Shown here: positions 16,784-25,566 of the stretch, piece by piece | Layout: each line of letters starts with the position of its first letter | Numbering within the stretch: position 1 is the first letter of the stretch | Source of the DNA: CAZHCA01 sp964530825 | GTDB lineage: Bacteria; Bacteroidota; Bacteroidia; Chitinophagales; Saprospiraceae | DNA: 64,000 nucleotides | Assembly: GCA_964530825.1 (NCBI GenBank) | Contig: CAZHCA010000018.1 | Span: forward strand, 1-64,000 | Reading direction: 5' to 3' | Notes under the pieces: generated by a model | Database searches by the model: none | What the model saw: the letters and a program-made list of their open reading frames with translations, nothing else | Told to the model about the DNA's origin: nothing | Made by a program: the position numbers and the translations under genes

Positions 16784-18928
16784 ATGATAGTCATGAAATT
16801 GAATCACTTAATGTTACTGCTGGTTGGTCTGCTCATCACCACTGCAGCCCACAGTCAGGAGACCCGTTTTTTTGTGCCTAAAGAAATCCAAAAGGCCTAC
16901 GAGGCAGGTACGCGTGCATGGAACGGCGCCCCCGGCTCCGAATATTGGCAGAACACCGTCGATTACGATATCGAGGTGAGGGTCGATCCTGCATCGCGCC
17001 TCATCGACGGGGCCGAGACCGTCACCTATTACAATAATAGCCCGGATGAATTGACGACACTTGTGGTACGCCTTTATTTCGATGTTTTTCGCAAGGCGAA
17101 CGCCCGTGCCTCGCGGGTGAACCCGGAAGATATTGTCGAGGGCGGTACGCAAATCGACCGGCTGACTATCAATGGAGAAGAGATGGACCTGGAAAGCCGC
17201 CAGGTGCGCCGTTTTGGCACCAACCTCTACATCACTTTACCAGAGCCCCTCAAACCCGGTGCAAGCCTTGAGATGGAAACCGAATGGGAGCAGTACGTAC
17301 CCCTGACTAATCGCCGTACTGGTGCAGCAGATAGCACGACGTTTTTCCTTGCCTACTGGTATCCGCAAGTTGCCGTTTACGACGATGTATTTGGCTGGGA
17401 TGATCTCAATTTTGATCTGCGCACAGAGTTCTACAACAATCTGGGCAATTTCGATGTGCGAATTACGGCTCCCACCAATTTTGTGGTTTGGGCTACGGGT
17501 GAGCTCCAAAACGCAGAGGCAATTTTCCCGGAAAATATTCTGGAGCGCTACCAAAAGGCACAGTCCAGCGAGGAAACGGTACTCATCCTCGGAAAGGAAG
17601 ACCTGACTGACGGCTACGCAAATAATTCTGGTACCTGGCATTATACTGCAGATGAGGTGACCGATTTCGCCTTCGGCATGTCGGACCACTACGCTTGGGA
17701 TGCGGCCGTACAACCGGTCGAAGATCGCCAGGTTTTAGTCAGTTCGGTGTATCCAGCTAATCAATCGGCTCAGTATACTGAACTCACCTCCATTCAGCAA
17801 AAATCGATGAAGCACTTGTCAGAAGATTTCCCGGGAATTCCCTATCCGTACCCGGCCTTCACCACCTTCATCGGGCTGCAAGGCGGCGGAATGGAGTTTC
17901 CAATGATGGCCTATAACTACGGTCCCGGACTGGGTGTTACCATTCACGAGATGTACCATACCTATTTCCCAATGTACGTGCGCATCAACGAAAAGCGCTT
18001 TGCTTGGATGGACGAAGGATGGGCTTCTTATGTTGACGACCTGGTGGCCAAGCGCTATTTTGAAAATAATTTTGAGCCCTCTTTTAAAAGTCACACCAGC
18101 GGTGTGCAGGGCAATATCGGCAGCTTGGAGGATTTACCCTTGATCACCTCCTCTCAGTTTATGGACGGCAATAATTACGGCTACGCCTCTTATCCATTGC
18201 CGGCGTTCGTCTATGGGGTCCTGCACCACCACCTGGGCGAAGAAACCTTCCTGAAAGCCTACCAAACCTACATTCGCCGTTGGGCAAAGAAATCGCCCAC
18301 ACCCTACGATTTTTTTTACACCTTTGAAGACGTGAGCGGCGAAGATCTAAGTTGGCTCTGGGAGCCTTGGTTTTTCAGCTATGGTGCACCTGATGTGTCT
18401 ATCGCAGCTTATAAAAATGGAAAGCTGACCGTGCAAAATAAAGGCACGCGTCCGGTCCCGGTCCAAATCAAAGCAACGTACCAAGACAGCACGGTTTTCG
18501 AGGAGATCCTGAGTGCTGCTGAATGGAAGGATAAAAAAGAAATTAAATTCAAGGTGCCCGACAGCAAAAATATTGCCAACCTGGTGGTAAACCAGGCGGT
18601 GCCTGATGTCGAGCCCATGGATAATTTCTCACCTTCCTTGCAGGAACGTTATAAGCAATTTGATTTGCCACAGGACTTAGATGGCAGCTACACCGTCCAG
18701 AATTACAATCTGAAGGCTTACGTGGAGCGGGAAAATAATATGTATAGCTTGCGGGTGCCTGCTGCAGGGATGGATGCCATTCTCCTGCCTACAGCCGTCG
18801 ACCGCTTCCAGAGTCTCGATGGCAGCATGTTGATGGAAGTGCAGCAAAACGATGACGGTACAGTTGGGGGTTTTTTAATGGATGTGAAGACCTGGGGGAT
18901 TACGTTTCAGGTGAATAAAGATGAGTAA
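16784..18928 (+). CDS. Secreted M1 family metallopeptidase
   Basis: This protein of about 714 residues is an exported aminopeptidase-like enzyme. It has a signal peptide (LMLLLVGLLITTAAHSQ), an N-terminal beta domain, and a gluzincin catalytic domain with HEMYH at about 388-392 and the third zinc ligand in WMDEGWASY about 20 residues later. A GGMEFPMMAY stretch just before the zinc site corresponds to the GxMEN exopeptidase motif of M1 enzymes but is altered. The C-terminal 180 residues are a beta-rich extension. Start could also be the ATG three codons in (16793). It is a monocistronic gene with a fair upstream promoter. The role is probably peptide scavenging in the periplasm or at the surface. 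Confidence 0.9.
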   Translation: MIVMKLNHLMLLLVGLLITTAAHSQETRFFVPKEIQKAYEAGTRAWNGAPGSEYWQNTVDYDIEVRVDPASRLIDGAETVTYYNNSPDELTTLVVRLYFDVFRKANARASRVNPEDIVEGGTQIDRLTINGEEMDLESRQVRRFGTNLYITLPEPLKPGASLEMETEWEQYVPLTNRRTGAADSTTFFLAYWYPQVAVYDDVFGWDDLNFDLRTEFYNNLGNFDVRITAPTNFVVWATGELQNAEAIFPENILERYQKAQSSEETVLILGKEDLTDGYANNSGTWHYTADEVTDFAFGMSDHYAWDAAVQPVEDRQVLVSSVYPANQSAQYTELTSIQQKSMKHLSEDFPGIPYPYPAFTTFIGLQGGGMEFPMMAYNYGPGLGVTIHEMYHTYFPMYVRINEKRFAWMDEGWASYVDDLVAKRYFENNFEPSFKSHTSGVQGNIGSLEDLPLITSSQFMDGNNYGYASYPLPAFVYGVLHHHLGEETFLKAYQTYIRRWAKKSPTPYDFFYTFEDVSGEDLSWLWEPWFFSYGAPDVSIAAYKNGKLTVQNKGTRPVPVQIKATYQDSTVFEEILSAAEWKDKKEIKFKVPDSKNIANLVVNQAVPDVEPMDNFSPSLQERYKQFDLPQDLDGSYTVQNYNLKAYVERENNMYSLRVPAAGMDAILLPTAVDRFQSLDGSMLMEVQQNDDGTVGGFLMDVKTWGITFQVNKDE

Positions 18929-19093
18929 ACAATAGGGAAAGAGGAGGCTGTTGGAGCAGTGGGTAGCTCCTGTGGAGCGGTTTAGAAAGGAGGGGAAATC
19001 AGCACTAACCGAACTACCCCGTTGTTTTACCCGGCCATCGTTAAACACAACACTTCTTTAATATATTTCTCTCGGCGAATCGGTATAAACTTC

Positions 19094-19138
19094 TACCTTT
19101 ATGGCCGCGAGCGGCATTGAATTCCTGCTCGCGGCCAT
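19094..19138 (+). promoter_or_regulatory. Promoter -7 box followed by a 12-bp hairpin in the leader
   Basis: TACCTTTA (19094-19101) fits the phylum -7 box, without a clear -33 element. Directly after it, a perfect 12-bp inverted repeat (ATGGCCGCGAGC at 19101-19112 and its complement at 19127-19138) would form a stable hairpin near the 5' end of the transcript of the downstream CtlX-type gene. Confidence 0.4.
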
Positions 19139-19160
19139 TAATGAACAAAGGGGAAACGAT

Positions 19161-20105
19161 TTGAAAGAAAAGAAACTCATCACCGATACCGTATTGATGG
19201 TGCGGCCCGCCAAATTCGGCTACAACGACGAGACCGCCAATAATAATGCTTTCCAGATCAATGATACTACGCGCGAGCCGGAGGAAATCGAGGAAGCTGC
19301 GCTCGAAGAGTTTGACCGGCTGGTAGATACCCTCCGCGAGGGTGGGGTAGAGGTTATTGTCGTCGACGATAGTCCGACACCCCGAAAGCCCGACGCTGTC
19401 TTTCCCAATAACTGGATGACCACTCACGAAGACGGTACGCTGGTCACCTATCCGATGTATTCCAAGGTGCGTCGGGCCGAGCGTCGTCCTGAAGTTTTGA
19501 AGACCCTGGTAGATCAATTTAAAGTAAAAAATCACTGGGAACTGGAGACGTATGAAGCCGACGAGCAGTTCTTAGAAGGCACTGGCAGTATGGTGCTGGA
19601 CCGGCCTAATAAAATCGCTTATGCTTGCCGCAGTGTACGCACCGAAGAGGCGGTACTCGACGACTTTTGCAAAAAAGCCGGCTACCGCAAGGTGCTCTTT
19701 TCTGCGGTGGATATCGAAGGGCATCCTATCTACCACACCAACGTGATGATGGCCTTGGGCAACACCTTCGCCATATTAGCGGTAGATACCTTACGCGACG
19801 AAGAGGAAAAAGCGGCGGTGTTGCGTACCCTAGAAGAGACCGAGAAAACCCTCATTCCGATTACCCTGGAGCAAATGATGGCTTTTGCTGGCAATATGCT
19901 CCAGGTGCAAAATAAAAACGGTAAGACCTGGCTGGTCATGTCGGAACAGGCCTACAACTCCCTGGATCCCGACCAGATTACACAAATTCAACAGCACACT
20001 GATATCTTATTCAGCGATATTGCTTCGATCGAGACTTACGGCGGCGGTAGCGTGCGCTGCATGATGGCCGAAGTGTTCCTGGAGCCAAAGTCGGCTCGCT
20101 CTTAG
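19161..20105 (+). CDS. ctlX: CtlX-type citrulline/arginine amidinohydrolase family protein
   Basis: This protein of about 314 residues belongs to the amidinotransferase/arginine deiminase fold, CtlX (citrulline utilisation hydrolase) branch. It shows VLMVRPAKFGYN at the N-terminus, DAVFPNNWMTTHEDG (substrate carboxylate region), GTGSMVLDR, the catalytic His in GHPIYHTNVM and the nucleophile Cys near the C-terminus in GGSVRCMMAEVF. The family hydrolyses guanidino- or ureido-type amino acids. The TTG at 19161 is chosen as start: AGGGG lies 8 bases ahead, and an upstream in-frame ATG (19101) overlaps the -7 promoter box and the hairpin. No other arginine genes are adjacent. Confidence 0.85.
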   Translation: MKEKKLITDTVLMVRPAKFGYNDETANNNAFQINDTTREPEEIEEAALEEFDRLVDTLREGGVEVIVVDDSPTPRKPDAVFPNNWMTTHEDGTLVTYPMYSKVRRAERRPEVLKTLVDQFKVKNHWELETYEADEQFLEGTGSMVLDRPNKIAYACRSVRTEEAVLDDFCKKAGYRKVLFSAVDIEGHPIYHTNVMMALGNTFAILAVDTLRDEEEKAAVLRTLEETEKTLIPITLEQMMAFAGNMLQVQNKNGKTWLVMSEQAYNSLDPDQITQIQQHTDILFSDIASIETYGGGSVRCMMAEVFLEPKSARS

Positions 20106-20118
20106 GGACCTGTCTGCG

Positions 20119-20997
20119 CTACTGTTTGTGCGCCCGTATGGCCCGTGCTGCTTCCACCGGCTTATCGGTAGCGATAATGTCCACTCCGCTATCGATGACT
20201 TCGTAGTAGATATCAATGCCTTCCTCATCGAGCTTGGGATCGAAGTGGCGCATGGTACCGAATATGACCGGTATGTCCATCTCGTCCAGTTTTTGGAAAA
20301 AATCGGGCTTAAGGCTGCCTGTGCCGGTAAACGCCACCAGGCGATCGGGGTTGACCCCGAGTTCCAAAAGTTTATTGAGCTGGTTTTCATTGGGCAAATC
20401 GGCTGAGATCATGATCTCGGGATTGATTTGGTGCATAGCGGCTGTAGCATTGCGGCTGTAAGTGATGACGAAGGCATAATCTTCCATACCGTACTTTTCG
20501 ATCTCCGCGGCGATCAATTGGAAGGGTACGCCCCGTTTGACGTCGATCGACAGGATGGCTTTTCCCTTGGCCCATTTGAGTACCTTTCTGAATTTCGGAA
20601 TTTTGTATTTAGTAGGCTCACCATAATCATCGACCAGCCGGCAGTTTTTGATAGCTTTCCACACCATCTCCGAGGCATCGCCTTTGCAGGTGGTGGTACG
20701 GTCCAGGCTGTTGTCGTGCAGCAGGAATAGAATGGAATCTGCCGACATACTAACATCGACTTCCAGGATAGCGGGGGTTTGGCTGACGGTATATTTCAAG
20801 ACCTGCAATGAGTTCTCCGGCAGCCCTGGATAGTATCGGCCGCCGCGGTGGGCGCTCACGATTTCGGTTTCGTCGGTTAGCTGGTCGAGGTAGTCGCCCA
20901 GGTCCTCCTGTTTATCCAGCTTTATATAGTTGGCTCGTTGGGCATGCAGGGCTATGGTGGCAAGAATTAGGGCCAGGGTGGATATAATCAGGCGCAT
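20119..20997 (-). CDS. Exported glycerophosphodiester phosphodiesterase family protein
   Basis: This 292-residue protein has a signal peptide (about 1-19, ending LHAQ) and a GDPD TIM barrel with the catalytic pieces SAHRGG (about 49-54), PENSL, EVDVSMSAD and HDNSLDRTT. The family hydrolyses glycerophosphodiesters to glycerol-3-phosphate and an alcohol in a metal-dependent way; secreted forms scavenge phospholipid breakdown products. The gene converges on the CtlX-type gene with 13 bases between stops. A terminator upstream separates it from the TonB receptor gene. Confidence 0.9.
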   Translation of the reverse strand: MRLIISTLALILATIALHAQRANYIKLDKQEDLGDYLDQLTDETEIVSAHRGGRYYPGLPENSLQVLKYTVSQTPAILEVDVSMSADSILFLLHDNSLDRTTTCKGDASEMVWKAIKNCRLVDDYGEPTKYKIPKFRKVLKWAKGKAILSIDVKRGVPFQLIAAEIEKYGMEDYAFVITYSRNATAAMHQINPEIMISADLPNENQLNKLLELGVNPDRLVAFTGTGSLKPDFFQKLDEMDIPVIFGTMRHFDPKLDEEGIDIYYEVIDSGVDIIATDKPVEAARAIRAHKQ

Positions 20998-21035
20998 GGT
21001 TTGGTGCTTTTGTTAGAAAGATACGGTTTGGGAAG

Positions 21036-21073
21036 AAAAAAAACAGGACCTCCCATCGGGAGATCCTGTTTTT
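21036..21073 (-). terminator. Terminator after the Oar-like TonB receptor gene
   Basis: Arms 21039-21054 and 21058-21073 form a 16-bp stem with one mismatch and a 3-base loop. On the minus strand it is followed by eight T in a row. It is 22 bases after the receptor's stop codon. Confidence 0.85.
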
Positions 21074-21095
21074 ATACGCTAAAATCGGTCTTAGC

Positions 21096-24000
21096 TTAGT
21101 TGAAAATGTAGCGAACACCGATTTGCATTTGCCAGCGTGAAGAGCGCAGGCCTTCATCGTCAATGTTACCGTTGCCATCCCAAGGATCATCACCCTCGAT
21201 CAAGTCCGGATTAATGGTGTACTCAGGAGTAGTTGTGGTTCCCGGAGGGAAGCCTGTGCTGTTCTCGAGTACGAGCAGACGATAGTTGCCAAAGTCGCCA
21301 GCGCGGCGGATCAGGCCCCATTCCTGGTTCAACAAGTTGGTGAAGTTGAAAATATCCAGGGAGAACTGCAGGGTGTTGCGCTTACCATTGGCCATTTCAA
21401 TGTAGAAATCCTGTAGGAAGCGCAGATCCATGGTAAATTCGAGCGGTTCGTTCGCGCTGTTTTTCTCAGCGTACTGGCCGCGCCGATCACTAAGATCGTT
21501 CATGTCAGAGATGTAAGAGTCCAGGATCTCCCATTGTTGATCGGGCGTAAAGGTTTGACCGTTGAAATCTAAGTCCACCAGGGGAATTTGGTCGCGCGAT
21601 TCCGGTACAAAGATTAGCTCGTTATTGTCGAAACCACCATCATCAACAAACAGGAAGTTACGGGCACCTACCACGTAAGAGAAGAAGCCACCTGTCTGTG
21701 CGTTAAAGTTCAATGACAGTTGAGAGCGACCGCCGAAGGTGCCCGCGATTGGGTAGTCCAAACCGTAGGCAAACTGGCCGAAGATCCGGTGACCGGCAGC
21801 AAAGACGGACCGCAGGGCTTCATCGGTTTCGAAGTTACGGCCTTGTTGTGGGTTATAGAATCCACGCCATTGTGAGTTGTTCTGCGAAGAAGTACCGTCG
21901 AACAGGGTGTAAGCATCACCGTAAGAGTAAGAAACCATACCGCTAAAGTTGCGATTGAAGCGCTTGGTCAAGCTAACGGCTGCATTCCAGGCATAACCCA
22001 GGTCGGTGTTGCTAGCCAGCATGATGTAGTTGTAATTCGGATCGATCACATCATCTCCGAAGCCAGGCTGGGTACCATTGAACAGCGGGCGCTCATCGGG
22101 TCCGGCGCCGGTCAGGTTGCGCGTAGAAGGCTTCAGGTTCAGGTTCTGGTAGCGAATATTGTTGATATAGTCGGTGAAAATACCTTCTACCGTGGCGACA
22201 TAACCATTGCCGAGGTCGCGGTCATAGGCTAGGTTTAGCTTCATAACCTGTGACAGTTTGAAGTCTTCGGCAAACAGGTCGACCTGACCACCCGGTACAG
22301 GGTTTTCCGGATCGACTTCCAGGATGGGAGTGCCATCCGGCTCGAAACCTACCGGTTGCTGGTTGACATCCGGTTGAAACGGTACATCGGTACCCTGAAC
22401 GTTGGAAATATTCAGACCGTAATTGTTGTAAGCACCGCCCGGCCATACCAGTGGAACGCGGCTGGTGAAAATACCAATACCACCGCGCAGTTGGTTGCGG
22501 TTGTCGCCGGTGATGTCCCAGTTGAAGCTCAAGCGGGGCGAGAATAGGATCTGTGGCTCGATGAAGGAACCGGTGCGAGCACCCTGCAGGTCGTAACCGA
22601 AGGATTCGATAGCCGGGATGGTTTCATTGTTGAACTGGTTATTGACGGGCACATCGTCGGGCCAGATCGGAATGTCGATACGCAAACCACCCGTCAGCTT
22701 GAAATCAGGCGTCCACTGGAATTCGTCTTGTACGTAGAAGCCTAAAAGTATTTGCTGGAATTCAGCAATGGCGGCTGATTCGTCACCGACAACATTGTCG
22801 ACCTGCGAGAAAGAGTGATTGTATTCATCGGCGTTTTCACCTGCCAGGAAGCGGTCGAGACCGGTTTGGTCATCTTGATCTTCCCAGGTGTAGGCGCCAA
22901 AGTTTTCACGGATGAAGAGGTTGGCAGCATTGAAGTATTCGAAGTTCACGCCAAACAGGGCCGAGTGGCGGCCTTTGTACAGGGTGAAGTCGTTCGTAAT
23001 GGTAATCACATCCTGATCAAGGCGGTTGGCAGTAGAAAACCGCTCACCGCCCAGGGTGATATCACCAAGGCCGCCGTCCTCGAGGTCGATGTAAGGGAAA
23101 GGATCTCCGTCGACGTCGCGGTCGTCGCGTACAAAAGTAGCACCGATTGTCAATTTATTAGACATGTTCGAATTAAACGTACTGGTCAATTCAAGGGCGG
23201 TAGAGTTGGTAGTAGAGGGGAAAAACTCAGAGCCATTTACAAAGCGGATGTCATCGTCATCCGATTCGCGCGCTTCCAGGTTTTCGGCGTTCACGTAATT
23301 GTGCCGCAAGCTTAAGCGGTGATTGTTATTGATGTTCCAGTCCAGTTTGACCAAGAACTTTTCAGAATCCAGGAAGGCGGTGTTGTTATCGTATACACCG
23401 GGGTCGTAGCCAAAGCGTTCAATCATGGCGTTGCGCAGCGCATCCAGTTGCGCAGCATCTGCGTTTCCTTCGTAATTGGCAATGTCAAAAGGCTGCGGTG
23501 TTTCGTCGCGCTGGATTTCCGCATTGACGAAAAAGAACAGCTTATCCTTGACAATCGGACCACCCAAACGGGCGCCGTACAGATTGGCCGTAAATTCGGG
23601 AAGCTTTTGACGCTGATCGTCCTCCAGATCTTCACCCGGTGTTTTACCGGCCAAATCCTCGTTACGGTGTAACCAATAGGCAGAACCTTCCAGTTCATTG
23701 GTGCCGGAGCGGGTAATGGCGTTGATGGCGCCGCCGGCAAAACCAGACTGACGGATGTCGAAAGGCGCTACAGCAATCGTGAATTGCTCAATTGCGTCGA
23801 GTGAGATCGGTTGTACCCCCGTCTGACCACCGTTGGTCCCTGAACCGGCCAAACCGAAAGCGTCATTGTTAACGATACCATCTATGTAGATTGAATTGTA
23901 GCGGTTGTTTTGACCGGCCAAAGAAATAGTAAAGCCGTCGGTTTGCTCATTGATGTTAGCCAGTGGGTTTAAGCGGGCAAAGTCGGCGATGGCACGACTC

Positions 24001-24464
24001 AGGGTCGGTGTAGCGTTAATGGCTTGTTCATCCACAACGGTTTTCTGACCATCGGCGTTACCGTCGAAAATATCGTTGGCGTACGTTACGACTTCGACGC
24101 CTTCCAGCTGCTGAGCGGTTTCGTCCAGATCGACGTTCAAGTTAAAGCTTTGACCTAAGCCCAAATAAACGTTTTCTTTGACGAAGGGCTCATAGCCCGT
24201 GTAGGTGATGGTTACCTTGTAGGGGCCGCCTACCTTCATGTAAGGGATCCGAAAATACCCTTCCAGGTTGGTAGCGTTGCCATACTGCGAACCGGTGGGT
24301 TGGTGTACCGCTACGACGTTAGCGCCGATAAGCCCTTCACCGTTTGCGTCGGTCACCTGACCGTTTAGCGAAGCAGTCGTGACACCCTGTGCTAGAGAAA
24401 AGGTGAAAGCGGCCAGCGTAAATAGAATGCTGAGTACGCCGCGCAGAATGCTTAAGCGATTCAT
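21096..24464 (-). CDS. Oar-like TonB-dependent receptor
   Basis: This 1122-residue outer-membrane protein has a signal peptide (about 1-26, ending SLAQ), a carboxypeptidase-regulatory-like domain (about 30-110; LNGQVTDANGEGLIGANV), a plug domain (about 120-260; NNRYNSIYIDGIVNNDAFGL, then AGGAINAITRSG) and a large barrel ending MQIGVRYIFN. The architecture and length match the Oar/TonB receptor group of Bacteroidota, used for uptake of large or poorly defined substrates. No SusD-like lipoprotein is adjacent. It is a single transcription unit with a strong terminator. Confidence 0.92.
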   Translation of the reverse strand: MNRLSILRGVLSILFTLAAFTFSLAQGVTTASLNGQVTDANGEGLIGANVVAVHQPTGSQYGNATNLEGYFRIPYMKVGGPYKVTITYTGYEPFVKENVYLGLGQSFNLNVDLDETAQQLEGVEVVTYANDIFDGNADGQKTVVDEQAINATPTLSRAIADFARLNPLANINEQTDGFTISLAGQNNRYNSIYIDGIVNNDAFGLAGSGTNGGQTGVQPISLDAIEQFTIAVAPFDIRQSGFAGGAINAITRSGTNELEGSAYWLHRNEDLAGKTPGEDLEDDQRQKLPEFTANLYGARLGGPIVKDKLFFFVNAEIQRDETPQPFDIANYEGNADAAQLDALRNAMIERFGYDPGVYDNNTAFLDSEKFLVKLDWNINNNHRLSLRHNYVNAENLEARESDDDDIRFVNGSEFFPSTTNSTALELTSTFNSNMSNKLTIGATFVRDDRDVDGDPFPYIDLEDGGLGDITLGGERFSTANRLDQDVITITNDFTLYKGRHSALFGVNFEYFNAANLFIRENFGAYTWEDQDDQTGLDRFLAGENADEYNHSFSQVDNVVGDESAAIAEFQQILLGFYVQDEFQWTPDFKLTGGLRIDIPIWPDDVPVNNQFNNETIPAIESFGYDLQGARTGSFIEPQILFSPRLSFNWDITGDNRNQLRGGIGIFTSRVPLVWPGGAYNNYGLNISNVQGTDVPFQPDVNQQPVGFEPDGTPILEVDPENPVPGGQVDLFAEDFKLSQVMKLNLAYDRDLGNGYVATVEGIFTDYINNIRYQNLNLKPSTRNLTGAGPDERPLFNGTQPGFGDDVIDPNYNYIMLASNTDLGYAWNAAVSLTKRFNRNFSGMVSYSYGDAYTLFDGTSSQNNSQWRGFYNPQQGRNFETDEALRSVFAAGHRIFGQFAYGLDYPIAGTFGGRSQLSLNFNAQTGGFFSYVVGARNFLFVDDGGFDNNELIFVPESRDQIPLVDLDFNGQTFTPDQQWEILDSYISDMNDLSDRRGQYAEKNSANEPLEFTMDLRFLQDFYIEMANGKRNTLQFSLDIFNFTNLLNQEWGLIRRAGDFGNYRLLVLENSTGFPPGTTTTPEYTINPDLIEGDDPWDGNGNIDDEGLRSSRWQMQIGVRYIFN

Positions 24465-24738
24465 AAACTAGTGAGTTTTGTTAAAGAAGAATAGATTTCA
24501 TTACGTCAAAGGTAAAATAGGGGTATTAAGCCCGGTTTAACATTACATTAGATTTGACGCTTTTTCGTAAGTACATTGTTTAACCAGATTAGGAGGAGGT
24601 ATTTAAGGTGAAATAAAAATTTAGTAGGTAAATATTTTGAAAAATCACTAGGAGGGAAAGAATATTTCTGGGTAGCGTGCGCGACTCGATTAACGTAAAC
24701 TTAACGCAACGGTAAAATTCCTGCATGAACAAAGTCAT

Positions 24739-25566
24739 ATGAAAAAAGAGAAGATGTCTAAACCACGGATCGGCTTAGCTTTGTCAGGAGGCGGAGCCCG
24801 CGGTATTGCACAGATTGGGGCACTCCAAGCGCTGCTGGACAATGGCATTGAGCCAGATATCTTGTCGGGCACCAGTGCGGGGGCAATCGTCGGATCGCTT
24901 CATGCTGCTGGCATTACTACCAGGCAAATGCTTGATTTTGTCCGCGAAAGTAGTCTGTGGAAGCTTTACAAAGTAACAGTGCCCTTTACTGGTTTGACCA
25001 AGCTGACCTACTTGCGCCAACAACTGAGAGCCCTTCTACCCAAAGACGATTTTACAGCACTGCAAAAACCTATGCGCATCACGGCTACCAACCTCAACAC
25101 CGGTGAATTGGACGTACTGGAAGAAGGATCGATCGTAAATGCCATCGTTGCGTCTTCTTCTATCCCCTTGGTGTTTCAGCCCGTAGAGATCAATGGACAA
25201 CAATATCTCGACGGCGGATTGCTGGAAAACTTACCCGCGCGTGCCTTGGAGGGCAGGTGTGATTTAGTAATCGGTGTTAATGTGATGCCGAAACTGGAGG
25301 ATGAGCACCGTTCTTATCAAAACGTACTATCGATCGCCATACGTTGTTTTGAACTGGCAGTCCATGCCAACTCCAAGCCAAGTGTCAAACAATGTCATGT
25401 CATGATCGAGCCAAAAGAGCTGTATAAGTACTATATCTTTCAGCTCGGTAAATACTTGGAGCTCTATCAGTTAGGATATGATGCAGCACTGGACAAAATA
25501 CCGACAATCAAGGAGTTGTTGGCAGGGATAACGGCTACTGGTAAATTGAGCACCGGACCTAAATGA
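24739..25566 (+). CDS. Patatin-like phospholipase
   Basis: This 275-residue protein carries the patatin catalytic set: oxyanion loop SGGGARG (about 16-22), nucleophile elbow GTSAG with Ser46, and DGG with Asp158, giving the Ser-Asp dyad. It is related to the RssA/YchK group of cytoplasmic patatins and has no signal peptide. It is expected to hydrolyse acyl esters of phospholipids. Its last 8 bases overlap the convergent LysM gene. Confidence 0.92.
   Translation: MKKEKMSKPRIGLALSGGGARGIAQIGALQALLDNGIEPDILSGTSAGAIVGSLHAAGITTRQMLDFVRESSLWKLYKVTVPFTGLTKLTYLRQQLRALLPKDDFTALQKPMRITATNLNTGELDVLEEGSIVNAIVASSSIPLVFQPVEINGQQYLDGGLLENLPARALEGRCDLVIGVNVMPKLEDEHRSYQNVLSIAIRCFELAVHANSKPSVKQCHVMIEPKELYKYYIFQLGKYLELYQLGYDAALDKIPTIKELLAGITATGKLSTGPK

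Noticed and set aside
22815..23315. A 166-codon plus-strand frame inside the TonB receptor gene
   Set aside because: The receptor frame is continuous and conserved; this frame shows no domain and has no promoter.
21096..24464. Assignment of the TonB receptor as SusC
   Set aside because: No SusD-like gene is adjacent and the plug and length fit the Oar-like group better.
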